Positions 14,868 through 22,657 of a DNA stretch of 64,000 bases are shown piece after piece. Each line of letters opens with the position of its first letter. Within the stretch, counting starts at the first letter, position 1. The stretch lies in the NCBI RefSeq assembly GCF_021440345.1, contig NZ_JAKCNS010000011.1, positions 62,001-126,000 on the forward strand, in the 5' to 3' direction. The notes beneath the pieces were generated by a model, which did not search any database, was not told the origin of the DNA, and saw only the letters and a list, made by a program, of their open reading frames with translations. The translations under genes were made by a program, and so were the position numbers. This DNA comes from Kluyvera intermedia. GTDB lineage: Bacteria; Pseudomonadota; Gammaproteobacteria; Enterobacterales; Enterobacteriaceae.

Positions 14868-15197
14868 ATGTTCAGGTCACTGATTCTGGCGGCGGTATTG
14901 ATGGCATCGGCCCCAATGTTCGCGAATGCTGGTGAAATCACCCTGCTGCCATCCGTAAAACTACAAATTGGCGATCGCGACAATTACGGCAATTACTGGG
15001 ACGGTGGTCGCTGGCGCGATCGGGACTACTGGCATAAAAACTGGTATCACCGTGATAACGGCTGGCATCGCGGCTGGGATAAAAATAAGGCCTATGAACG
15101 TGGCTATCGGGACGGCTGGGGCGATCGGGACGATCATCGTGGTCGCGGACGCGGCCATCATGGGCGCGGTCATGGACACGGCCACGGCCACCATTAA
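14868..15197 (+). CDS. ypeC: YpeC, DUF2502 small periplasmic protein
   Basis: This 109-residue protein has a signal peptide (cleavage likely after FANA, about residue 21). It is then rich in Asp, Arg, Trp and Tyr repeats ([18 protein letters not shown]) and ends in a Gly/His/Arg tail. It matches E. coli YpeC, including the start MFRSL and the segment [17 protein letters not shown]. The His-rich tail could bind metal; no function is known. A strong GGAGAG ribosome site precedes it and an intrinsic terminator follows. In E. coli ypeC is next to mntH; here about 6 kb of extra genes intervene. Confidence 0.93.
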   Translation: MFRSLILAAVLMASAPMFANAGEITLLPSVKLQIGDRDNYGNYWDGGRWRDRDYWHKNWYHRDNGWHRGWDKNKAYERGYRDGWGDRDDHRGRGRGHHGRGHGHGHGHH

Positions 15198-15198
15198 C

Positions 15199-15221
15199 AA
15201 AGAGCCTCCGGGCTCTTTTTT
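15199..15221 (+). terminator. ypeC terminator
   Basis: Stem AGAGCC (15201-15206) and GGCTCT (15211-15216) with loop TCCG, extended by A/T pairs and followed by a run of T: a classic intrinsic terminator directly after the ypeC stop. Confidence 0.85.
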
Positions 15222-15262
15222 AATGGTCAAATCCTGCGCTTCTTATTCACCACCATTTGCCC

Positions 15263-15318
15263 TTGAGCAAAAAAATCCTGCGAGTATCTTATCGTTAAGA
15301 TATTCCACGTCAGGATTT
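15263..15318 (+). promoter_or_regulatory. Nested inverted repeats and candidate promoter before the PTS operon
   Basis: The inner palindrome is TATCTTA-TCGT-TAAGATA (15285-15302). The outer arms are AAATCCTG (15273-15280) and CAGGATTT (15311-15318). The outer right arm contains the AGGA ribosome site of the EIICB gene starting at 15324. A weak promoter TTGAGC (15263) with TATCTT (15285), spacing 16, would place the palindrome over the -10. It could be an operator, or an RNA hairpin masking the ribosome site. Confidence 0.55.
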
Positions 15319-15323
15319 ACATC

Positions 15324-16883
15324 ATGAATACCAATTTTAAAAATGAAATTCAGATATTCGGTCGTTCGCTATTATTACCTATTGCAGTTTTAGCTCCCGT
15401 CGGGATGGTAATGGGAATTAGCTCGGCGTTAGGCCAGAGTTATATGATCGATAAACTGCCTTTTTTAGGTAATGATATTTTTAAGGCCGTTTTATCTTCT
15501 TTGGGATTAATCAGCAGCGTTGTTTTTAATAATATTCCTTTATTATTTGCGATGGGCGTAGCCTACGGGATGTCGAAAAAAGAAAAAGGCATCGCCGTAT
15601 TTTCCTCTGTAGCCGCTTACCTGACCCTATTAATTTCGATGCATGTCCACCTCAAGCTCGCAGGAACGCTCGCCAAAGGCGATCTTTCATTAGTGGGTCA
15701 AGGCATGGTGCTTGGCGTACAAACGCTAAAAATTGAGGCACTCGGTGGGATTATCGCCGGCCTTCTTGCCGCGAAAGTCACTGACCGCTTCTACCGGTTA
15801 CAGCTGCCTTTAGCCTTTGCCTTCTTTAGCGGCAAAAAATCAGTGGCTATTCTCGCCATCGCCTTTGCCATTCCCGTTGGGCTGATTATCCCCTTTATCT
15901 GGGATCTCTTTACCGCCGGAATGCGTGCAATCTCAACCATCATGATGGCACCGGATATTGGCGCGGGGATATACATGACGCTCAACCGCCTGTTGATCCC
16001 CTTCGGCCTGCACCATGTGCTGAGTTCAACGGTACGCTTCACCGCCGCTGGGGGGACCTACCTGATAGACGGGCAAACCTACGTTGGGATATTACCGGCG
16101 ATGAACAAAATCCTTTTTGAACTTGGCCCGACGCATCCAGCGTGGAAAGAGTACATGCCAACGTTGACCAGCTATCTTGCCTCATCACAAATGCTGACCA
16201 CCTTATTTCGCGTGCCTGCTATTGGTCTTGCGATGTATCACATGGCCTATTTCAAAAACAAGAAATTTGCCAAAGGGATGATTCTGACCGTGGTACTCAC
16301 CGCGATGTTAGGCAATATCACCGAACCGCTGGAATTCTCCTTCCTGTTTATCGCGCCAAAACTCTTTGTTATCTACGCGGTGCTTTGCGGTTTACTAACT
16401 ATTCCACTGCAAATTCTGGAAGTGTCCATTGGCTATATTCGCGGCACTATCTTTGACTTTGGTATATTCGGCCTGATGTATGAAAATACGCACTGGGTTA
16501 ATTTAATTCTGCTTGGTATTGTTAACTTTGTAGTCTTTTATTTCGTATTCCGCTTCGCCATCAGCAAGTTTGATATCAAAACACCGGGACGCGAAAGCGA
16601 AATGGCCGACAGCACCTTACTCAATAACAAAGAATACGACAAAGTTGCCGAGATGGTTATCGAGGGACTTGGCGGTAAAGACAATATTAAACGCGTCGAG
16701 AACTGCGTCTCCCGCCTGCGTATCGACCTGCAGGATCAGAAAAAAATCAATATGGATCTACTCAAAGAATCCGGGTCACTGGGGACCTTTATCCCCTCGA
16801 ATAACCATATCCACGTGGTCTTCGGCCCGCACGTAGAATTTGTCCGTAATGCGGTTGATGACCGTCTTGTCGGCGCTAAATAA
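15324..16883 (+). CDS. PTS transporter EIICB subunit, glucose/N-acetylglucosamine superfamily
   Basis: This 519-residue sugar permease has an N-terminal EIIC domain (about residues 1-415, roughly ten membrane segments, with the conserved substrate-site segment GNITEPLEFSFLFIAP) and a C-terminal EIIB domain (about 435-519). The phosphorylated Cys461 lies in VENCVSRLRIDL. There is no EIIA domain, so phosphate should come from EIIA-Glc (Crr, encoded at 39932). It imports and phosphorylates a sugar or sugar conjugate; the substrate is not recognisable. It is the first gene of an operon with a lyase 16 bp downstream and a NagA-like amidohydrolase, which suggests an amino-sugar derivative. The cluster is inserted between ypeC and mntH relative to E. 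coli. Confidence 0.9.
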   Translation: MNTNFKNEIQIFGRSLLLPIAVLAPVGMVMGISSALGQSYMIDKLPFLGNDIFKAVLSSLGLISSVVFNNIPLLFAMGVAYGMSKKEKGIAVFSSVAAYLTLLISMHVHLKLAGTLAKGDLSLVGQGMVLGVQTLKIEALGGIIAGLLAAKVTDRFYRLQLPLAFAFFSGKKSVAILAIAFAIPVGLIIPFIWDLFTAGMRAISTIMMAPDIGAGIYMTLNRLLIPFGLHHVLSSTVRFTAAGGTYLIDGQTYVGILPAMNKILFELGPTHPAWKEYMPTLTSYLASSQMLTTLFRVPAIGLAMYHMAYFKNKKFAKGMILTVVLTAMLGNITEPLEFSFLFIAPKLFVIYAVLCGLLTIPLQILEVSIGYIRGTIFDFGIFGLMYENTHWVNLILLGIVNFVVFYFVFRFAISKFDIKTPGRESEMADSTLLNNKEYDKVAEMVIEGLGGKDNIKRVENCVSRLRIDLQDQKKINMDLLKESGSLGTFIPSNNHIHVVFGPHVEFVRNAVDDRLVGAK

Positions 16884-16899
16884 GCTAAAGGAGAGGGCA

Positions 16900-18252
16900 A
16901 TGCGCGCATTGTATGATTCAAAAAGTAAAACCATTAACGATCGCGGCATGAAAGCGCTGCTTGGTCAGCAGGCGAGAGTTCAGTCATGGCTGGATGTTGA
17001 AGCCGCTCTGGCGCTGGCTCAGGCCGAGCACGGCATGATCCCAGAAAGTGCGGCGAAGAACATCGCCGCCAACTGCCAGGTTGAAAAGATCGATCTGGAC
17101 GAAATGGAACGCCTGCTGCGCGAAATAGGTCACGGTTTTGTGCCGGTTATCAAAGTGCTGGTCAAAGCTTGCGACAGTGAAAGCGGCAAATACGTGCACT
17201 ACGGCGTGACCACCCAGAATATTCAGCAAACCGCCCAGTTGTATCTGGCAAAACGGTTTAATGCGCTGATGCAAGAGTTCGTCAACGATACGCTTCGCAA
17301 TCTGGCAACCATGGCGAGCGAGCATCAGTCTACCCTGATGGCTGGACGCACCCACGGCAAACATGCGCTGCCCATTACTTGGGGCTATAAAGTAGCCGTC
17401 TGGATTGATGAATTATTAAGTGCACAGGAACGAATGCAGGAAGCGGAAAAACGTGTCTTTACGGTGATGATGGGGGGAGCCGTTGGAGCCTTCCACGCGA
17501 CGGGAGAAACCGGCCGCCAGGTACAGGATAGCGTCGCGCAGCAGCTCGGAATGCACTCCATGGCCATTCCATCCCGCAACTCGCGCGTGTACCGGATGGA
17601 GTACATCAGTAATTTATGCCTGCTGGCCACCACCCTACATAAAATTGCCGAGGAGGTGTATCAAACCTCGGGGGAAGAGTTTGGCGAGGTCTCAGAAGCC
17701 TTTACCAAAGGCACCGTGGGCAGCAGCACTATGCCGCAGAAAGTGAACCCCAAGCTGGCCAAAGGTATTATCGGCAATGCGCAAAAGCTTTACTCCGTGC
17801 TGACATCCTGCCTGTACGTCAGCCCACGCCCGTTTGAAGCGGACAGTTCAGCCTACTTTATCTTCGACGCCAATATTCAGGAGAGTATGGAGTGCATGGC
17901 TGAAATCGTGATGCGTGCTGAAGAGCTGACGCGTACGCTGGTCATTAATAGCGAGCGGATGCAGCACAACGTCCAGCTCACCCATGGGCTGATTAACAGC
18001 GAAAAGATAATGATGCATCTGGTCGAGAAACTGGGCAAAGATGCCGCACACGAGCGCGTTTACCATCTGGCCATGCGCAGCACTCATGAAAGTATTCCTT
18101 ACGCGGACGTCCTGCGCCACGATCCGGTTATTCGCCAGAATTTCAGCGATAGCGAAATTGATGCGCTGATTGACCCCGCGCATTACACCGGGCTATGCGC
18201 GGTGATTGCCCAGGAAACGTCTGACCGGGTTAAGGAGAAAGATCGTGGCTGA
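16900..18252 (+). CDS. Fumarase/aspartase-superfamily lyase (PurB-like), substrate unknown
   Basis: This 450-residue enzyme belongs to the family of adenylosuccinate lyase, argininosuccinate lyase, aspartase and fumarase. These enzymes break a C-N or C-O bond in a succinyl-type substrate, usually releasing fumarate. The signature GSSTMPQKVNP is at residues 274-284 and the general acid/base region HYGVTTQN is near 100-107. The second region reads GRTHGKHALP (149-158), with Lys154 where PurB proteins usually have Gln, so it is unlikely to be an ordinary PurB. The ATG at 16900 follows AAAGGAGAG; an earlier in-frame ATG lies inside the EIICB gene and was rejected. It is translationally coupled to the next gene with an 8-bp overlap. 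Confidence 0.85.
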   Translation: MRALYDSKSKTINDRGMKALLGQQARVQSWLDVEAALALAQAEHGMIPESAAKNIAANCQVEKIDLDEMERLLREIGHGFVPVIKVLVKACDSESGKYVHYGVTTQNIQQTAQLYLAKRFNALMQEFVNDTLRNLATMASEHQSTLMAGRTHGKHALPITWGYKVAVWIDELLSAQERMQEAEKRVFTVMMGGAVGAFHATGETGRQVQDSVAQQLGMHSMAIPSRNSRVYRMEYISNLCLLATTLHKIAEEVYQTSGEEFGEVSEAFTKGTVGSSTMPQKVNPKLAKGIIGNAQKLYSVLTSCLYVSPRPFEADSSAYFIFDANIQESMECMAEIVMRAEELTRTLVINSERMQHNVQLTHGLINSEKIMMHLVEKLGKDAAHERVYHLAMRSTHESIPYADVLRHDPVIRQNFSDSEIDALIDPAHYTGLCAVIAQETSDRVKEKDRG

Positions 18253-19456
18253 TGCCCTTCTCTCTTTGGCCTGCGAGCGAATAATTACCCCGGACGGCAT
18301 CCGGTCCGGATATCTGCACCTGAATGGCGACAAAATTGTGGCGCTGGACGATAAGCCGCGCGGACGCGTTATCGATTACCGTCACGCCATGCTGATGCCG
18401 GGCTTTGTTGATATTCACGTCCACGGCTGGGGGCGTGGCTCTTTTGCCTGGAAAGGTGAGCGGAATTCGCTCCGGGCGATGAGCCAGGATTTGGTCAATG
18501 CCGGCGTCACCTCATGGCTGGCAACCTCCGCCACCCAGTCGGAAGACTTTTTACTGGAAAGCCTGGCGGCCGCAGCGCAGTGGATTGCCGACGCCAGGCC
18601 TGAAGATGGTGCGCAAGCGGTGGGCATCCATATGGAAGGCCCCTACATAAATCCAAAATTTATCGGCATGCAGCGCCTGGACTGCGTCCAGCAGCCCAGT
18701 ATAGCCGGGTTCGAACGTTATCAGCGTGCGGCACGTGGCCATGTCCGCTTAATGACGCTGGCGCCAGAGCTACCCGGCGCGCTAGCGCTGATTCGTCATC
18801 TTCATCAATCCGGCGTGACTATTTCAGCCGGGCATACCGACGCCACTTTCGATGAGATTGGACTCGCTATCGATGCCGGACTCAACCACTTCACCCATGC
18901 CTTCAGCGCAATGCGCGGGCTGCACCACCGCGAACCCGGCGTGGTCGGCGCGCTGATGTACTATCAGGAGACCTTCGCCGAAGTCGCTAAACAGAGCGGC
19001 ATCACCTTGCGACCAGAGGTCTTTGATATCCTCTACCGCTTAAAAAAAGACCGCCGGATGGTGATGATGAGCGACTGTTTGGGCTACGTCGATTTTCCTG
19101 AAGGATTCGAGTTTAAACACTATCTGCGTCAGGAAACGTTCCGTATTCAGCACCATTCGCTGGAGATTACCGACTGCCACGGCTGTACCCGCACAGTCTC
19201 TCCTGATGACTGGCCGGCCGTACGCAATCTGGAGATGAGTTTTCTTGATTCGGTGAAAAATGTCGTGACCAGGCTGGAAAAAGGCTGGGTTTCTGCTGCT
19301 CAAATCGCCTGCCTTAACCCGGCGATTCTGGCCGGCGTGGCACAAAGCAAAGGCAGCCTGGAACCTGGAAAAGATGCCGATATTCTGGTGCTGGACGCCG
19401 AAGAGAACCTACACGCCGTATGGTGCCGCGGCGTCCAACAGGCGCTCGCTAAATAA
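18245..19456 (+). CDS. NagA-like amidohydrolase (possible amino-sugar-phosphate deacylase)
   Basis: This 403-residue amidohydrolase-superfamily protein resembles N-acetylglucosamine-6-phosphate deacetylase. Predicted metal ligands are His58 and His60 (PGFVDIHVHG), Glu131 (HMEGPYIN), His197 (SAGHTDAT), His218 (FTHAFSAM) and Asp277 (MMSD). Keeping the HxH pair is like Bacillus-type NagA and unlike E. coli NagA, which has Gln and Asn there. The segment REPGVVGAL is shared with NagA. A GTG start at 18245 was chosen because AAGGAG lies 7 nt upstream and the family N-terminus begins there. It overlaps the lyase stop, so translation is coupled. It probably hydrolyses an N-acyl group from the imported phosphorylated sugar; the acyl group is unknown. 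Confidence 0.85.
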   Translation: MADALLSLACERIITPDGIRSGYLHLNGDKIVALDDKPRGRVIDYRHAMLMPGFVDIHVHGWGRGSFAWKGERNSLRAMSQDLVNAGVTSWLATSATQSEDFLLESLAAAAQWIADARPEDGAQAVGIHMEGPYINPKFIGMQRLDCVQQPSIAGFERYQRAARGHVRLMTLAPELPGALALIRHLHQSGVTISAGHTDATFDEIGLAIDAGLNHFTHAFSAMRGLHHREPGVVGALMYYQETFAEVAKQSGITLRPEVFDILYRLKKDRRMVMMSDCLGYVDFPEGFEFKHYLRQETFRIQHHSLEITDCHGCTRTVSPDDWPAVRNLEMSFLDSVKNVVTRLEKGWVSAAQIACLNPAILAGVAQSKGSLEPGKDADILVLDAEENLHAVWCRGVQQALAK

Positions 19457-20996
19457 AGACATCGTCGTAGTGTTGTTCCAGATAGGCTTTTAACGCCTTC
19501 GGGCTCATCCCCTGTACCTGTTGAACGAAAGTATCAACAGGTATTTTTTTGCGCGTCGGGCTAAGGCCATGCTCGCGCAGCAGCTGAAAATCATCCTGAG
19601 TGAGGTAGAAATTAACCTTTACGTAGTCCAGCTTCGCATGGCGGAGGTGGCTGGAGATTTTATTGGTGAAGGTAATCAGTAGATCGAAATCCTGCTGTAA
19701 AAGGCGATCGATTTCATTGATGTTAACGCAGGCTAAAACCTCAATGTGAAAACGAGAGCGCAGCACCTCTTTGAAATAGCCGACTTTGCTTTCCGATGAG
19801 TTGGTGACAATAATGACCCGCTTTTTCGCATCCCCGACCACGCGATTTTTGAGCTCATGTTTCTTGATGATAAGCACCAGCGTGGCCAAATGAATTGCCG
19901 AAAAAGACATCTGCCAGTGAAGTTCAATCTCGCTAAGCGCCTGCTGAACGTGGTGCCAAAGCTGCGGGTAACGGCGCTCAACATCGTGGAGCTTTTTGTC
20001 ATCAAACCACAGGTGGAATTTATTCTGAATAATTGCCGCATAAATGAAGTTATAAATATCGGCATACCAGCTGTGATAACTATGAATGGTGGCATTCAGG
20101 CAGCCAGAAAGCGCTTCGCTGACCCGCAAAACATGCGCCGCCAGCGCGGGATCATAGAGCGTAAAGGGGCGATGGATAAACGTGAGCGAGGCGATCAGCA
20201 TGTCGAGGCAGGCGTTTTCATCGTTATCGTCCAGAACCTCATAGGAATAAGTGGTCAGAAAGTGGCTCATCTCGCTGTCGGTAATGCCGTGACCACGTTT
20301 GATACGGTGTAGCGCCAGGCTTAGATAAACCAGCAGATATTTGCGGCCGTTATAACCAAGGCGGGTGGCGGGGCTAATCACATTGACGTAATAATCCGCT
20401 GCCTGCGCGATTTCCGGCGCGCACTCGCGCAGAAACTGTTCGGCGATAGAACGGTTAATCGGTTCGTTGGCCTGGTGGGCAATCAAACGGTTATCCGCAC
20501 CTATCTCAACGGTTTTCAGAATAGACATGCACGCGGCAAGGCGAAGACGGAACTCATCCCCCACCAGCTGTGATCCTTTACGCGGAATGCTTAACAGCGT
20601 GAGCCCGCTCTCCTGAACCCGGCTCAGCATGAGCGGGGTATCGTTTTTGACCGTCCCGGCGCTAACAAAAAACTTTTTGTAGTACTCGTTCTTATTCACC
20701 ACATCGTACAGGCACAACGCAACGAACAGATCCTGGACGCGTTCTTCGGCGGTGGTGAGATAGCGATTAAACTGCACCCGCTGCAGAAACTGAATATAGT
20801 CGCTGTAGCCAATATTCGTGGTAATACATTGATTATCCTGATGTAGCTGAACGTGGGTCGGCAACAGCTCGTTCAACTCTTTCATCGTGCGTTTCAGCGT
20901 TGAAAGCGTTTTACCAAACCGCTGTACGGCATGTTCAATCCCGAGAGGGCTGTTATCCTGAAGATATTTTAAGAAGGAGAGATCAAAATGGTTCAT
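19449..20996 (-). CDS. PRD/Mga-type transcriptional regulator of the PTS cluster
   Basis: This 515-residue protein has an N-terminal helix-turn-helix region (about 1-60, GIEHAVQRFGKTLSTLKRTM), a long helical middle resembling PTS regulation domains, and near 390-480 an EIIB-like alpha/beta fold (KRVIIVTNSSESKVGYFKEV). That EIIB-like segment has Thr-Asn-Ser-Ser where active EIIB domains carry the phospho-cysteine, so it is probably a sensor rather than a phosphocarrier. It converges on the amidohydrolase gene with an 8-bp overlap and most likely controls the operon. The ATG at 20996 was preferred to a TTG at 21026; neither has a strong ribosome site. Exact family assignment (Mga, MtlR or BglG-like) is by architecture only. 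Confidence 0.78.
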   Translation of the reverse strand: MNHFDLSFLKYLQDNSPLGIEHAVQRFGKTLSTLKRTMKELNELLPTHVQLHQDNQCITTNIGYSDYIQFLQRVQFNRYLTTAEERVQDLFVALCLYDVVNKNEYYKKFFVSAGTVKNDTPLMLSRVQESGLTLLSIPRKGSQLVGDEFRLRLAACMSILKTVEIGADNRLIAHQANEPINRSIAEQFLRECAPEIAQAADYYVNVISPATRLGYNGRKYLLVYLSLALHRIKRGHGITDSEMSHFLTTYSYEVLDDNDENACLDMLIASLTFIHRPFTLYDPALAAHVLRVSEALSGCLNATIHSYHSWYADIYNFIYAAIIQNKFHLWFDDKKLHDVERRYPQLWHHVQQALSEIELHWQMSFSAIHLATLVLIIKKHELKNRVVGDAKKRVIIVTNSSESKVGYFKEVLRSRFHIEVLACVNINEIDRLLQQDFDLLITFTNKISSHLRHAKLDYVKVNFYLTQDDFQLLREHGLSPTRKKIPVDTFVQQVQGMSPKALKAYLEQHYDDVFI

Positions 20997-21052
20997 AGCC
21001 GTTCGCTGAGAGGTAAAACCCAGCAAAGGATAGCGGAAAAGGCGAAGGAAAA

Positions 21053-21088
21053 CCGTGACCTGTCACGAGTCACGGTGCACCGATTATA
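21053..21088 (-). promoter_or_regulatory. Candidate promoter and operator of the PTS-cluster regulator gene
   Basis: Minus-strand TATAAT at 21088-21083, overlapping the mntH stop codon, is a perfect -10. Just downstream is the palindrome CGTGAC-CT-GTCACG (21054-21067) with a third half-site GTCACGG (21069-21075). A repressor or autoregulator bound there would cover the likely transcription start. No good -35 was found. Confidence 0.45.
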
Positions 21089-22322
21089 AATTCAGCAGCG
21101 TTCCCACCAGCAGCCAACCGTTTAACGTCACCACGATAGCCACAATGACCCAGCCAATACGTTTAACCCACCGAGTGTTAACCAGTTCGCCCATCAGTTT
21201 ACTGTCGCTGGTAAACATCAGCAGCGGCACCAGCGCCAGCGCAATCCCGAAGCTCAGCAGAACCTGGCTCATCACCAGAATTCGCGTAGGATCCAGGCCC
21301 ATCAGAATCACGATAAACGATGGCAGCATCGTCACCACACGACGGAACCACAGTGGAATATGGAAGCGGATAAAGCCCTGCATCACCACCTGGCCGGCAA
21401 GTGTCCCCACGACCGTTGAAGATAACCCAGCGGCAATCAGGCTAAGTCCGAAGATGGTTGCTGCCGCATGGCTGAGCAGCGGCTCCAGCGTGAGATAAGC
21501 CTGATCCAGGTCGGCAATCCCGGTGTGCCCATGAGCGTGGAATGCCGCAGCTGCGGTAGCCATCATCGCCAGGTTGACGAAACCAGCAATGGTCATGGCG
21601 ATTGCCACATCCCAGCGCGTGGCGTTATAGCGCTCTTTCGCCGTGCCGCCGTGCAAGTGTTGGGTCAATGACGAGTGCAGATAGATTACGTGTGGCATGA
21701 TGGTTGCCCCTAACACGCCTGCTGCGAGGAACACGGCTTCAGAGTTGGGCAGCGACGGTAAAATCATGCCTTTTGCCAGCGGTGCCAATGCAGGCTGGGA
21801 AAAAATCAGCTCGACAATGTAGGCGGCAGCCACAAATAGCAGCAGGCCGCCAATGACTTTCTCCAGCGGTTTTTGCCCACGGCGCTGCAGCATCAGGATT
21901 AAGAAGGTGGCAATCCCCGTCAGCACTGCCCCCTGAAGCAACGAAATACCGAGAATAAGTTTAAAGCCGATAGCCGCCCCGATAAATTCGGCAAGGTCAG
22001 TGGCCATGGCGATAATTTCCGCCTGCACCCAGTAAAACCAAACCAGCGGGCGCGGATAGTGATCGCGAATCTGTTCCGCCAGGTTTTTCCCGGTCGCAAT
22101 GCCGAGCTTGGCCGACAGCACCTGAATCAGCATCGCCATCAGATTCGCCCAGACCACCACCCAGAGGAGCTGGTAGCCAAAACTGGCCCCTGCCTGAATG
22201 TTGGTCGCAAAGTTACCGGGGTCGATATAGCCGATTGCAGCAATGAATGCTGGCCCCATCAACGCTAACCGCATACGGCGCGCTGCCCGACTGGTGTTAT
22301 TCTCAACGCGACTGTTGGTCAT
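21084..22322 (-). CDS. mntH: Proton-coupled manganese transporter MntH (NRAMP)
   Basis: This 412-residue inner-membrane NRAMP transporter is the same length as E. coli MntH and takes up Mn(II), and Fe(II) less well, with protons. The metal-binding motifs are [14 protein letters not shown] (segment 1) and [13 protein letters not shown] (segment 6). The transport signature around [20 protein letters not shown] is intact. The start at 22322 follows GAGGCAGAG. Regulation is readable upstream: a perfect MntR box and a Fur-like box lie within 65 bp of the start, predicting repression by Mn-MntR and Fe-Fur. Confidence 0.97.
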   Translation of the reverse strand: MTNSRVENNTSRAARRMRLALMGPAFIAAIGYIDPGNFATNIQAGASFGYQLLWVVVWANLMAMLIQVLSAKLGIATGKNLAEQIRDHYPRPLVWFYWVQAEIIAMATDLAEFIGAAIGFKLILGISLLQGAVLTGIATFLILMLQRRGQKPLEKVIGGLLLFVAAAYIVELIFSQPALAPLAKGMILPSLPNSEAVFLAAGVLGATIMPHVIYLHSSLTQHLHGGTAKERYNATRWDVAIAMTIAGFVNLAMMATAAAAFHAHGHTGIADLDQAYLTLEPLLSHAAATIFGLSLIAAGLSSTVVGTLAGQVVMQGFIRFHIPLWFRRVVTMLPSFIVILMGLDPTRILVMSQVLLSFGIALALVPLLMFTSDSKLMGELVNTRWVKRIGWVIVAIVVTLNGWLLVGTLLNL

Positions 22323-22335
22323 TCTCTGCCTCAAA

Positions 22336-22355
22336 AACATAGCCTTTGCTATGTT
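22336..22355 (-). promoter_or_regulatory. MntR box of mntH
   Basis: Perfect palindrome AACATAGC-CTTT-GCTATGTT, 14 bp upstream of the mntH start. This is the classical enterobacterial MntR operator, where Mn-bound MntR represses mntH. Confidence 0.9.
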
Positions 22356-22367
22356 TCATGCTAACAA

Positions 22368-22386
22368 AATGAGAATGATTATCAAG
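22368..22386 (-). promoter_or_regulatory. Fur-like box upstream of mntH
   Basis: AATGAGAATGATTATCAAG matches much of the 19-bp Fur consensus built from GATAAT hexamers. A second ATGATAATGATT element lies at 22401-22412. Iron-dependent repression of mntH by Fur is known in E. coli; the match here is by eye. Confidence 0.65.
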
Positions 22387-22524
22387 TTCATTTGTGAGGG
22401 ATGATAATGATTGCTCTGATAGCCGGAACCGATAGCCAGACTGGAGGTTAGGATGGATTGGTATACGCTTAATGACAGAGTAGTACAACGTGGAAACTTT
22501 TCATACATTTACTTAACATCACAA

Positions 22525-22546
22525 AAATGTATCGAAGATCACTATT
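22525..22546 (+). promoter_or_regulatory. Possible CRP site upstream of nupC
   Basis: AAATGTATCGAAGATCACTATT contains TGTAT-N6-TCACT, 7 of 10 matches to TGTGA-N6-TCACA, 112 bp before the nupC start. nupC is CRP/CytR controlled in E. coli. The match is modest. Confidence 0.35.
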
Positions 22547-22657
22547 TTAGAGTTTGCTCACAGGTTCTAAATATAGTGAGAGACAGATCTCGTTTTATTT
22601 GACCATGTTACATAGAATGTGCACGAAAACTTAACCCGCCTCATGTTTGGAGCAAAT

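Noticed and set aside
15816..16456. Extra frames inside the EIICB gene
   Set aside because: Out-of-frame shadows on both strands without starts or domains; the EIICB reading is continuous.
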